DNA of 33,786 bases, taken from the NCBI RefSeq assembly GCF_001044255.1, contig NZ_JYNX01000017.1:1-33786 (forward strand), written 5' to 3'. This stretch comes from Mycolicibacterium chubuense (GTDB taxonomy: Bacteria > Actinomycetota > Actinomycetes > Mycobacteriales > Mycobacteriaceae). How positions within the stretch are numbered: the first letter of the stretch is position 1; each line of letters starts with the position of its first letter. Shown piece after piece: positions 7,467 through 14,622 of the stretch. The position numbers were made by a program, and so were the translations under genes. A model generated the notes under the pieces. The model had not been told where the DNA came from. It saw nothing but the letters and a program-made list of their open reading frames with translations, and made no database searches.

Positions 7467-7584
7467 GCGGGAGAACGTGCAGGTGATTGCCGCGGACTCG
7501 TCGGCCCGGTCACCCCTGCTGTGCCGACGCCCTACCGGACAGAACCTGCCTTCGGACACGGCCCCCGCGACGTAGCATTTTCTG

Positions 7585-8331
7585 GTGAGCTTCGTCGTCC
7601 CGCCGGAGGCCTACGCGCGTTTCATGGGCCGGTATGCCGAGCCCCTCGCGGAGGTGTTCGCGGCGTTTGCCGGCGTCGGAGCCGGCGACAAGGTGCTCGA
7701 CGTGGGCTGTGGGCCGGGCGCGCTGACGGCACACTTGCTCTCGGCGGGAGCCGAGGTCGCGGCGATCGATCCTTCACCACCGTTCGTCGACGCGATCCGT
7801 GTGCGCTTCCCCGGCGTCGACGTGCGTCGAGGTACGGCGGAGGAACTGCCCTATGACAGCGACGCTTTCGACGCGGCCCTGGCGCAATTGGTGGTGCACT
7901 TCATGACGGATCCGGTAGGCGGCGTCAGACAGATGGCGCGCGTGACTCGCGGTGGCGGTGTCGTCGCGGCTTGCGTGTGGGACGGGCCGACCGGTGCACT
8001 CGCACCGTTCTGGGATGCGGTTCACGCGATCGCCCCTGACGTCGAGGATGAAGCGCTGCTGTCCGGGGCGCACAAGGGGCACCTGACTGAGCTGTTCGAA
8101 ACTGCCGGCCTGCGCGATGTGGAGGAAGATTCCCTTGCGGTCGATGTCGTGCATCCGGCGTTCGAGGAGTGGTGGGAGCCGTACACGTTCGGTGTCGGTC
8201 CTGCCGGTGACTACGTCCGGCGACTCGATGACAAGGGTCGCGCCCGTCTCGAGTCAGCGGCTCGCGAACGGCTCGGTGACGGGCCGTTCACTGTCACCGC
8301 TGCCGCCTGGGCCGCCCGCGGAACGGTGTGA
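7585..8331 (+). CDS. Class I SAM-dependent methyltransferase
   Basis: 248 residues. Motif I is VLDVGCGPGALT (residues 37-48), strand 2 ends AAIDPSP, and the post-I region reads GTAEELPYDSDAFDAAL, followed by MARVTRGGGVVAA. This is the Methyltransf_11/UbiE-like layout seen in many actinobacterial small-molecule methyltransferases. The start is GTG 7585 (VSFVVPPEAYARFMGRYAEPLA), the usual N-terminus for the group. The substrate is unknown. The gene converges on the MarR gene; a short stem (CCACC-CGT-GGTGG, 8334-8346) just after its stop may help termination. Higher GC than the sulfatase suggests return to core-type DNA. Confidence 0.85.
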   Translation: MSFVVPPEAYARFMGRYAEPLAEVFAAFAGVGAGDKVLDVGCGPGALTAHLLSAGAEVAAIDPSPPFVDAIRVRFPGVDVRRGTAEELPYDSDAFDAALAQLVVHFMTDPVGGVRQMARVTRGGGVVAACVWDGPTGALAPFWDAVHAIAPDVEDEALLSGAHKGHLTELFETAGLRDVEEDSLAVDVVHPAFEEWWEPYTFGVGPAGDYVRRLDDKGRARLESAARERLGDGPFTVTAAAWAARGTV

Positions 8332-8405
8332 TGCCACCCGTGGTGGGGTTTCGGTTCACACTCTGACCGTCTTGAGGTGATGCCGACGTCGTCAGCGGCC
8401 GGCGC

Positions 8406-8870
8406 CTAGCGTCGCGCGTCGGCAGGCTCCAGCGTGTCCAGCAGTTCCTGCAGGACCGCGCAGGCCGCCTGGAATCTGTCGGCTCCGACGATGTCCGCCC
8501 ATCGGGCCTCGATTTCGGCGACGCGTCCGCCGGCGTCCCGCATCAACTGCTCTCCGCGCGCGGTGAGCACGACAAGCTTTGCGCGGCCGTCGCTGGGGTC
8601 GGCACGACGTGCGAGATATCCGAACGACTCCAGTTCGTTCACCAGTTCCGACGTCGCCGACAGGCTGAGTTGTGCCCGCGCGGCGATCTCGGTCAGCCGA
8701 ACATGTCCGGTCCGAATGGCGCCGAAGACATGCATGTGGGCATCTCGCACGTCTCCGTAACCGCGCTCCGTGCGCGGAGCCGCAAGCTCGGCCCTGAACT
8801 GTCGGAGCAGGCGCACGAGCAGCTGTCCGATCGCTTGCCGCTCGGTGGGGAGATCCCTTGACATGGCCAT
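8406..8870 (-). CDS. MarR-family transcriptional regulator
   Basis: 154 residues from ATG 8870 (ATG 8864 would remove two). The winged helix-turn-helix spans about residues 30-105: HMHVFGAIRTGHVRLTEIA, then LSLSATSELVNELESFGYL as the recognition helix, then the wing RRADPSDGRAKLVVLTARG. The flanking N- and C-terminal helices form the dimer interface. MarR proteins usually repress their own gene and a divergent neighbour and release DNA on binding a small ligand. The neighbour here is an alpha/beta-hydrolase-fold gene, and the 62-base space between contains two overlapping palindromes that fit a MarR dimer. Confidence 0.9.
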   Translation of the reverse strand: MAMSRDLPTERQAIGQLLVRLLRQFRAELAAPRTERGYGDVRDAHMHVFGAIRTGHVRLTEIAARAQLSLSATSELVNELESFGYLARRADPSDGRAKLVVLTARGEQLMRDAGGRVAEIEARWADIVGADRFQAACAVLQELLDTLEPADARR

Positions 8871-8882
8871 AGACGGAGAGAA

Positions 8883-8916
8883 TACTTCGGATTACGAAGC
8901 TTCGGTGTCCGAAGTA
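8883..8916. promoter_or_regulatory. Nested palindromic operator between MarR and hydrolase-fold genes
   Basis: TACTTCGGA (8883-8891) is the exact inverse of TCCGAAGTA (8908-8916). Inside lie the perfect 10-base palindrome CGAAGCTTCG (8895-8904) and the smaller inverted pairs TTCG-GATTA-CGAA and TTCGG-TGT-CCGAA. The arrangement suggests two adjacent MarR dimer sites covering both divergent promoters. Confidence 0.7.
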
Positions 8917-8932
8917 AATTGGGGAGGCTGCC

Positions 8933-9739
8933 ATGTCGATGTCGGTGCCGACTCATGTCGGTCGTCTTCACGTGACCGATTCGGGAAACGGGCCCGTCGC
9001 CGTGTTCTGGCACAGCCTGTTCGTCGATCAGAATTCGTGGCGGCTTGTTCTCCAGGCGCTCGGATCACGGCGTCGGGTGATCGCAGTCGATGCGCCGAAT
9101 CACGGGAGAAGTGAACCGGTCGATCATGACTTCACCGTCGGAGACTGTGCTGTCGCCTCCTGCGAGATTCTCGACCACTTGGGCATCCGAGAACCGGTCG
9201 ACTGGGTTGGCAACGCCCTCGGCGGTCATGTGGGCATCACGTTGGCGGCCACACGACCCGAGCGGGTGAAAAGCCTGGTGACAATCGGAACTCCGGTCGA
9301 ACCTTTCGGTGTGGTGGAGAAATGGACGCGGATCGTGCCGCTGGTTCAGCTGTATCGCGTGTTCGGCCCCAAAGCAGTGGATCGCGTGCTCACCGAAGCG
9401 TTGCTCGGGGCCGACGCCGTTGCAGCGCAACCGGATCAGGCTCAGCTCACCATGGATGCGTTTCGCAACGCAGATCGGCAGGCGATGCTTCGCGCGATGC
9501 GGTGCCTGATGCTTCACCGAGAGTCTCTACGTGACGCGATTGTCGCCGTCACAGCGCCGACTCTGCTGTTGGTCGCGCAGGGCGGCCAGGAGGGCTGGAC
9601 CCCCGGCGAGTCGGCACAAGCGGCGCGCACGATGCGGAATGCGGTGTCCGAGACGCTGCCAGGGGCCGGCAACATCGCACCGCTGCTTCTCGCACCCGTC
9701 CTCCTTGCCGAACGACTGTGCAGATTCTGGGGCATCTAG
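8933..9739 (+). CDS. Alpha/beta-hydrolase-fold protein lacking the usual catalytic residues
   Basis: 268 residues with the full alpha/beta-hydrolase layout: oxyanion-hole-like VFWHSLF (25-30), DAPNHGRS (53-60), nucleophile elbow, cap region and C-terminal histidine loop. The elbow reads GNALGG, so the expected serine is Ala95. The histidine loop reads GAGNIAPLL, placing Asn247 where histidine is normal. The acid loop reads VAQGGQEGWTP without the usual aspartate. By sequence it may be a non-catalytic ligand-binding relative, or may use another mechanism. A good ribosome-binding site, GGGGAGG, lies five bases before ATG 8933. Divergent MarR control through the palindromes upstream is likely. 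Confidence 0.85.
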   Translation: MSMSVPTHVGRLHVTDSGNGPVAVFWHSLFVDQNSWRLVLQALGSRRRVIAVDAPNHGRSEPVDHDFTVGDCAVASCEILDHLGIREPVDWVGNALGGHVGITLAATRPERVKSLVTIGTPVEPFGVVEKWTRIVPLVQLYRVFGPKAVDRVLTEALLGADAVAAQPDQAQLTMDAFRNADRQAMLRAMRCLMLHRESLRDAIVAVTAPTLLLVAQGGQEGWTPGESAQAARTMRNAVSETLPGAGNIAPLLLAPVLLAERLCRFWGI

Positions 9740-9888
9740 CTGTCAACGAGTCTCTCTCTCAACGGCTTTCCTGATGGTGGTCACCGACGACGCCGTTGTG
9801 CAGTCCCGCCACAGGCAAGGGATGTGCTCGAGGTCGGGGGCTCGGCGGAAGCCGCGCACATCCAGCGCCATCGGTGGGAAACTGTCCT

Positions 9889-10662
9889 ATGCCCTCCGAC
9901 AAGTCCCCACTTGTCCTCCTGCATGGGCTTGCCATGACAGGCCGGGCATGGCGCGATGTCGTTCCTCTCGTGTGCGGCCATCACGAGACGTATCTACCTA
10001 CCGCGCCCGGCCACCGTGGCGGCCCGGCGGTGCATCGGCGCCCGGCAACGATGACCGACATGGTCGATGCGGCCGAGCGGTACCTGGACGAGTGTGCCCT
10101 TGATCGCCCCCATCTGGCCGGCAATTCGATGGGCGGATTCGTGGCCATCGAGCTGGCCCGGCGCGGTCGTGCAGCGACGGTATGCGCGTTCTCGCCGGGC
10201 GGATTCTGGACGTCCGGCGACGGCTTCCAGCAGCGCGCGTTCGGCAGACTGCAGCGCGGTGTCGCGCTCGGTCGTTTCACGCGTCCACTCCTGCCCGTGA
10301 TCTACAGGTCCTCGACGTTGCGTCGGATCATCCTGCGCGACGTGGCTTTCCGTGCGGACCGGATCTCAGCGACCCGGGCTCTCGAGTTCATCGACGACGG
10401 AATCGGTTGCGCCGTTCTCGCGGACCTGTGCGCCGCGGAGTGGCTCATCGAATACCTCGAGCCACCGCCTTGCCCCATCACCGTCGTCTGGGGGGAGAAG
10501 GAGACCTTGCTGCCGCCCGGAGTCCTCGACAGGGTCGAACGCATCCCGCAGGCGTCGGTGATCGTCCTACCGGACGTCGGTCACGTCCCCATGGTGGACG
10601 ACCCGCGATTGGTGGCTCGCACGATCCTGGCCCGTACGGGCGCCATCGCGGGCGACGACTGA
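9889..10662 (+). CDS. Alpha/beta hydrolase, catalytic residues intact
   Basis: 257 residues from ATG 9889. LLHGLAMTGRAW near the start forms the HG oxyanion loop, AGNSMGGFVA holds the nucleophile serine, WGEKETLLPP is in the acid position (glutamate rather than aspartate), and DVGHVPMVDDP carries the catalytic histidine. This is the esterase/lipase-like hydrolase pattern; the substrate is not evident. It follows the catalytically changed homolog in the same direction after 149 bases, so a shared transcript is possible but not certain. A long hairpin lies just after its stop, between it and the convergent PaaK-like gene. Confidence 0.85.
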   Translation: MPSDKSPLVLLHGLAMTGRAWRDVVPLVCGHHETYLPTAPGHRGGPAVHRRPATMTDMVDAAERYLDECALDRPHLAGNSMGGFVAIELARRGRAATVCAFSPGGFWTSGDGFQQRAFGRLQRGVALGRFTRPLLPVIYRSSTLRRIILRDVAFRADRISATRALEFIDDGIGCAVLADLCAAEWLIEYLEPPPCPITVVWGEKETLLPPGVLDRVERIPQASVIVLPDVGHVPMVDDPRLVARTILARTGAIAGDD

Positions 10663-10685
10663 TCGCGACTCCGAGGTTTCGTCCT

Positions 10686-10749
10686 TGGCGAGTGTGGGCC
10701 CTGTGCACGCATATCGGGCCGATTGCGTGCACAAGGCCCACAGTCGCCA
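10686..10749. repeat. Long inverted repeat (26-base arms) between convergent genes
   Basis: Arms 10686-10711 and 10724-10749 pair at 24 of 26 positions around a 12-base loop that is itself almost palindromic. Each arm contains GTGGGCC and TGTGCACGC or their inverse. It sits between a gene ending at 10662 and a convergent gene ending at 10776, so it can act as a terminator for both strands. Its size is more like a dispersed REP/MITE-type element than a simple terminator. No second copy was seen in the window. Confidence 0.8.
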
Positions 10750-10775
10750 GAAGTGTGACCGACATCGACAGTCGA

Positions 10776-12173
10776 TCACGGCTGATGATCCTGGATTTCG
10801 GAGAACACCTGCCGGAACTTCCCGCTGCGTGGATGCAGGGTGGGTGGTTCGTCGGATCTCTCCACGGTGACGGTCGTCGCTCCCAGGGCCGACAAGTACT
10901 CGGTCAGGCGTCGAGACAACGACCCCCAGACCGCAGTTTCGTGGTCGGGGTCGATCGCACGCATACGCACGGTGAGCGTCGACGGCGTGCGCTGGATGAG
11001 CTGACAGCGTGCCAATCCCGGCGTCTCCTCGGCGACGGTGGCGATGGCCAACGGAAGGACGCGGACCTCGCCGCCGCTCGGCGCCCGGAAGACGAGGACG
11101 TCATCGGTGCGACCGACGACGTCAATGACCGGGAACAAGCTGCCGCACGGACATGGGTCGCTCATCAGAGCCACCCGGTCGCCCAACTGGTAGCGGATCA
11201 CGGGTTGGATGCGATTGGCCAGATTGGTCACGAGCACGCCATCGGAGAGCCGGCCGGCCGGAACCGGCTGGTTGTGGTCGTCCACGGGTTCGACGATGTA
11301 CCAGTCGCTGTTGACGTGCAGTCGCTGTAGGGAGCATTCGAAGGTCAGACCGACTGCTTCGGACGAACCGTAGTAATTGCTGACCGGGCAGCCGAAGGCG
11401 GTACCGATCAATCGCCGCTGCGCGGCGGACAGTGTCTCGCCGGCGGCGGTGACCATGACGGGGTGGATCGTCAACGAACCCGCTTGCCGTTCCAGTGCCA
11501 GGGTTTCGAGTGCACTCGGGTAACCGGCCACCATGACGGGTGCGAACGCGTTGAGGTCGCGGACAAGTTCGTCGATGGGGGCCAGCGCGGAGAAGAGCCG
11601 CTGCGTCCTGCGGCGGAACCGCATCGTTCGCAGGCGCCGGGCCATCATGACGTTGCCCAGGTAGTGGCCGCCGCTGACCATGACCGCGGCCAGATGAAAA
11701 CGTCCGCGCACGAGCGCCCACAGCTGCCTCGGTGACAGCCGTACCGCGGGCAGGGAACGAACGTAGCCCAGCACGTTGTACACGGTGAGTGCAGACATGT
11801 CGTGCAGCAGGATCGCCGGAATGCCGGTCGCCCCCGATGTCGTGCACACCACGTAGCGACCGAGGAAGTCGCGACCGATGCTGCGCGGATCGGCGAGGAA
11901 GGCCTCGACCTCCGTTCGGGTCACCGACATATCGGTCACCCAATCGTCGAAGTGGGCCATCAGATCGGCCTTGGTGGTCACCGGCAGCTGGCCGATCTCC
12001 GAAATACGTTCGGGCACATCATGGTACAGACGGCCGTAGTAGCGCGAGTGAGTGCGCGCATAACCGGCGATGTCGTCGAGGCGCCGTTGTCGGCGCGCGG
12101 CGACAGCCGCCTGACCCTCCCGGGCCGCCCGGAACGTGTCCCAGAGGGCGGCGGGATAGGTCACCGTCTTCAC
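10776..12173 (-). CDS. PaaK/CapK-like adenylate-forming enzyme (AMP ligase family)
   Basis: 465 residues resembling phenylacetate-CoA ligase and coenzyme F390 synthetase. The phosphate loop is TTSGATGIP (111-119). YYGSSEAVGL is the adenine-binding motif, YQLGDRV the hinge-side Asp motif, and PCPCGSLFP with GRTDD the PaaK-type CxCG segment. The C-terminal lysine lies in RSGKFRQVF (Lys452). Such enzymes activate a carboxylate as an acyl-AMP and often pass it to CoA or another thiol; the acid is unknown here. GTG 12173 overlaps the stop of the upstream DUF523 gene by four bases (GTGA), so the two are translationally coupled. It is the last gene of a three-gene operon. Confidence 0.87.
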   Translation of the reverse strand: MKTVTYPAALWDTFRAAREGQAAVAARRQRRLDDIAGYARTHSRYYGRLYHDVPERISEIGQLPVTTKADLMAHFDDWVTDMSVTRTEVEAFLADPRSIGRDFLGRYVVCTTSGATGIPAILLHDMSALTVYNVLGYVRSLPAVRLSPRQLWALVRGRFHLAAVMVSGGHYLGNVMMARRLRTMRFRRRTQRLFSALAPIDELVRDLNAFAPVMVAGYPSALETLALERQAGSLTIHPVMVTAAGETLSAAQRRLIGTAFGCPVSNYYGSSEAVGLTFECSLQRLHVNSDWYIVEPVDDHNQPVPAGRLSDGVLVTNLANRIQPVIRYQLGDRVALMSDPCPCGSLFPVIDVVGRTDDVLVFRAPSGGEVRVLPLAIATVAEETPGLARCQLIQRTPSTLTVRMRAIDPDHETAVWGSLSRRLTEYLSALGATTVTVERSDEPPTLHPRSGKFRQVFSEIQDHQP

Positions 12174-12874
12174 GGCGGGGACTCGCCCAGAACCCGCCGC
12201 GGCGGTGTGGCGAGCAGGCCTTGATGCCGCCCGCTCAGCTCGGCGGCGAGGTCGTGTTCCCACGCGGGCACGACTTCTCGCCGGCGCCTGAGTTGCGCGT
12301 CGAGCGCTCTGACGAACAGGCCCATGCCCGGGCGGCGGCAGCCCAGTACGGCCCTCTCGTTCATGACCTCTCGAGTCAGCGCTGCCGTGGGGCATGATGC
12401 CAGGACCTCGAGGGCAGCCCGCATGTCGAGGGTGGTGGTCACCCCGCAGGAGGGCGACGCCCCGATGCCGATGACACCGGCGACCGTCATCCCGGAGCGG
12501 TGGTAGTCGGCGACGTCACGGGACACCTGCCGGGCGAGACGGCGGTAGATGACCTTGGTCCACAGCAGAAAAGCCCGTAACAGCAAGGCCCGCACCCGAT
12601 ACAGCGGGCGGCCCTTGGAATCGTGGAGAAGAAGGCTGTGTCGCTTGAGCGCGCCGCCCCAGGCCAGCCGTTCCGGGCAGGGCAGCTGGTGAATGCCGTA
12701 ACCGGAGGCCATCAGTTCGTCGATGGCTTCGGTCACCGCGCCGGACCGGGTGGCTCCGCCGGCGTACCGGGTGTTCTCGTTGAGCAGGCAATGTGACACG
12801 AGAACGACCCGGCGTCCGCGCTCATCGCGTAGCCGGTCCAGAGACAGTCGCGCGGTGTCCCGGGAATCCCGCAC
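12170..12874 (-). CDS. DUF523/TudS-like protein, probable [4Fe-4S] binder
   Basis: 234 residues. Three cysteines stand where the TudS (thiouracil desulfidase, DUF523) cluster ligands are expected: Cys29 in VSHCLLNENTRYAGG, Cys66 in LPCPERLAWGG and Cys143 in GASPSCGVTTT. TudS enzymes bind a [4Fe-4S] cluster with three protein ligands and move sulfur from thiouracils. The middle (about 92-130) is longer and more basic and hydrophobic than in small family members, so the substrate may differ. GTG 12874 starts six bases after the stop codon begins in the upstream small membrane protein gene. The stop overlaps the PaaK-like gene start, so all three genes appear to be one operon. Confidence 0.8.
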   Translation of the reverse strand: MRDSRDTARLSLDRLRDERGRRVVLVSHCLLNENTRYAGGATRSGAVTEAIDELMASGYGIHQLPCPERLAWGGALKRHSLLLHDSKGRPLYRVRALLLRAFLLWTKVIYRRLARQVSRDVADYHRSGMTVAGVIGIGASPSCGVTTTLDMRAALEVLASCPTAALTREVMNERAVLGCRRPGMGLFVRALDAQLRRRREVVPAWEHDLAAELSGRHQGLLATPPRRVLGESPP

Positions 12875-12877
12875 GGC

Positions 12878-13180
12878 TCAGCGGCCGACGAGATGCGGGT
12901 CGTTGGTCCCGGCGGCGGTCGCCGCGCCCTGCGTGACCGCGGAACTAGCCGGACGGTGTTGCAGCGCGGTTGGTTTCGCAAACCAGCCGAGGTATCCGAG
13001 GGTCAGACTGATCGCAGAGTAGACACCGGCCTCGGCCCACATGAACCCCACCCCCCAACGTCGGCCGAGGAAGACCGTCTTCCCGATCATCCCGCGGGAG
13101 GTGAGCACCGCATACAGGGCATGTGCATAAGCCAGTGCGGCGAACGCGCCCGAGAGGAACTTGTACGCTTCGCGCTTCAT
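12878..13180 (-). CDS. Small membrane protein, first gene of TudS-like/PaaK-like operon
   Basis: 100 residues from ATG 13180, preceded by the purine-rich GGGGAAAG, a plausible ribosome-binding site. Two hydrophobic segments, about residues 8-27 (FLSGAFAALAYAHALYAV) and 44-67 (VGFMWAEAGVYSAISLTLG), indicate two membrane spans. The C-terminal 30 residues are polar, rich in Ala, Thr and Ser. No family was recognised. Only three bases separate its stop from the next start, so it is cotranscribed with the DUF523-like and PaaK-like genes. It may localise them or transport their substrate, but that is only a guess. Confidence 0.75.
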   Translation of the reverse strand: MKREAYKFLSGAFAALAYAHALYAVLTSRGMIGKTVFLGRRWGVGFMWAEAGVYSAISLTLGYLGWFAKPTALQHRPASSAVTQGAATAAGTNDPHLVGR

Positions 13181-13293
13181 GCTTTCCCCTTCGCAAAGAC
13201 ACGCGATCTGTGCTCTCACTATCGGGATGCACTCGCACTGATAGCTAGAGCCGTAAGTCCCCCGATGCGCGGCGACCAACCTGGGCGACTACC

Positions 13294-13788
13294 TCAGCGC
13301 GGACTGAGTCGCATGATCGGGATCTGCCGACCCGTCCCGGAGGTCTTCTCGCGGTAGTCGTCGTACCCCGGGTACACCTTCTCGGCCAGCGCGAAGAGGC
13401 GGGCGTACTCGTCGGGGTCGGTGACCTCGGTGGCCGTGAACGGCTCGTCGCCGAACTCGCACTCCGGATGCGCGGTCAGGTTGAAGTACCACGACGGGTG
13501 CCGGCGCTTGCCGTAGTTCGACGCGATCAGGATCACGTCGGATCCGTCGTGGAAGTACGTCAACTGGGTCTGGCGCCGCTGGCCCGACTTCGCGCCGGTC
13601 GACACCAGCGGCGCGTTGATGATCGGCCCCATGTTGACCCGGCCACCCGTCAACCGGAACAGGTAGGGGTCGGTGCGGCGCGCGACGTGCCGTGCGAACA
13701 ACTGCCCGATCGGTGACCGGCCGAACTGCACACCGCGCTGGTAGGAGCGGCCGCGATGGCGGTTCGGGTCGACATAGCGAAGGGGCAT
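13294..13788 (-). CDS. Ddn-type F420(H2)-dependent oxidoreductase (nitroreductase/deazaflavin family)
   Basis: 164 residues. The split-barrel signature of the mycobacterial Ddn/FDOR-A group is present: PLVSTGAKSGQRRQTQL, then VILIASNYGKRRHPSWYFNL, then HPECEF. The segment TGAKSG...R is the F420 phosphate-binding region and PSWYFNL is characteristic of the group. Members reduce quinones or other acceptors with F420H2. The C-terminus PGYDDYREKTSGTGRQIPIMRL is complete. The gene stands 113 bases upstream of the small membrane protein gene in the same direction, so it may be on the same transcript or have its own. The start at ATG 13788 is clear. Confidence 0.9.
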   Translation of the reverse strand: MPLRYVDPNRHRGRSYQRGVQFGRSPIGQLFARHVARRTDPYLFRLTGGRVNMGPIINAPLVSTGAKSGQRRQTQLTYFHDGSDVILIASNYGKRRHPSWYFNLTAHPECEFGDEPFTATEVTDPDEYARLFALAEKVYPGYDDYREKTSGTGRQIPIMRLSPR

Positions 13789-13811
13789 ACCGGCAAGCTA
13801 CCCGAGCCCGC

Positions 13812-14030
13812 TCAGCGGTAACCGCGCCGGCGAGCGCCCACCAGGCGGTGCGCAGAGCGGTGCAACTGGCTGGCCGCCACCAACGCGACCAGTGTGACCG
13901 CCTGGCGGGCCAGAGCTGGCCTCTGGATGCGTTGCTGCCAGGTCGGCGTCCGCCGGTTGGCGCGACGCCCCACGAGGTAGCCCAGCAGCCCGGACGCCGC
14001 CATCAGGGAGATCACCACGACGGCTGCCAT
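13812..14030 (-). CDS. Small membrane-anchored protein
   Basis: 72 residues from ATG 14030. An N-terminal hydrophobic helix (VVVISLMAASGLLGYLVG) is followed by a very basic stretch (RRANRRTPTWQQR), a second moderately hydrophobic segment (AVTLVALVAASQL) and an arginine-rich end. It reads like a real, conserved small actinobacterial protein with the basic side in the cytoplasm. Function unknown. It lies 23 bases upstream of the Ddn-like gene in the same direction and is probably cotranscribed with it. Confidence 0.65.
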   Translation of the reverse strand: MAAVVVISLMAASGLLGYLVGRRANRRTPTWQQRIQRPALARQAVTLVALVAASQLHRSAHRLVGARRRGYR

Positions 14031-14093
14031 GAGGTTCGAGCCTGCCCCACGGGGGTCGCGGTCAGGTCACGAACGCGCCACACCTGAACGGCC

Positions 14094-14125
14094 GATGGCC
14101 GCCTGGATTTCTCCAGACGGCCATC
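14094..14125 (-). terminator. Strong hairpin with GAAA loop after the secreted-protein gene
   Basis: Arms 14094-14107 and 14112-14125 pair over 14 bases. On the minus-strand transcript the single mismatch becomes a G-U wobble and the four-base loop reads GAAA, a GNRA tetraloop. It starts 13 bases after the stop of the gene ending at 14139, the place for an intrinsic terminator. No clear U tract follows. Confidence 0.7.
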
Positions 14126-14138
14126 GACGCGGACGAAC

Positions 14139-14504
14139 TCAGGCGTAGTACCCGATGAACAATCCGTTCCACCAGATACCCCACGAGTTGCTGCCGGGGT
14201 TCCACACCAGCGGCTGCGGGTCGCGGATCCCCAGGTCGAGCCAGTTCACCGGTCGCCACACGGGCGGCAGGCCGATGCGAACCGGGTCATCCCAGTGACC
14301 GGGCGCGGCGAGCGGGCCGGGTCCGAGCTTCACCTGTCCGGGCGGGCCGAACGGGTTGTGGCCCGGCGGGTCGCCAGGCAACCAGATGTCGTCGTTGCCA
14401 TGCCCCGGTTTCGCCTGTGCGATACCGGCGCCGACGCCGACAATGGCCGATCCCAGTGCTGCGGCAGCTACCGCACCTGCTGCGAATCTCTTGAACTGAG
14501 TCAT
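14139..14504 (-). CDS. Small secreted proline/glycine-rich protein
   Basis: 121 residues. MTQFKRF is followed by a hydrophobic alanine/glycine-rich segment and a signal-peptidase site after AQA (about residue 31), leaving a mature protein of about 90 residues. The mature part is rich in Pro, Gly and Trp (PGDPPGHNPFGPPGQ, later NPGSNSWGIWWNGLFIGYY), typical of small mycobacterial exported proteins of unknown function. The ribosome-binding site GAGGAGG stands just before ATG 14504. Upstream (14505-14622) the minus strand holds an AT-rich patch that may contain the promoter. A strong hairpin follows the gene, so it is probably monocistronic. Confidence 0.8.
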   Translation of the reverse strand: MTQFKRFAAGAVAAAALGSAIVGVGAGIAQAKPGHGNDDIWLPGDPPGHNPFGPPGQVKLGPGPLAAPGHWDDPVRIGLPPVWRPVNWLDLGIRDPQPLVWNPGSNSWGIWWNGLFIGYYA

Positions 14505-14622
14505 GAACCCTCCTCAGAGTCGCTGTTCAACGCGCCGGTCGCCATGAATGGTGGCCCCGGCCGGAAACGACCCCCCGTACCGGGTCTCAGAGTAACCACA
14601 AAATAAAGCGACCAAACGCTCC

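Larger units (their letters stand above)
7219..7584. other. 366-base gap without an intact gene
   Basis: The gap holds the hairpin at 7222-7257 and the third att-like repeat (7436-7466). Between them is a short open stretch on the plus strand (about 7350-7406, reading SDRRVRIAEIVRATLE-stop) that looks like the tail of a lost protein but could not be assigned to a family. The minus-strand open frame here has shadow-like composition and was not called. Confidence 0.4.

Noticed and set aside
7254-7559. Minus-strand open frame of 101 codons in the gap after the sulfatase
   Set aside because: It has no domain, no clear ribosome-binding site and Arg/Ser-rich shadow composition; it also spans the hairpin and the att-like repeat.
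9760-9798. Inverted pair CAACGGC/GCCGTTG between the two hydrolase genes
   Set aside because: A loop of 25 bases and only seven paired bases make it a weak candidate for a terminator or operator.
10182-11330. Plus-strand open frame across the hydrolase end and the PaaK-like gene
   Set aside because: It runs through the end of one real gene, the palindrome and the antisense of another; no domain is visible.
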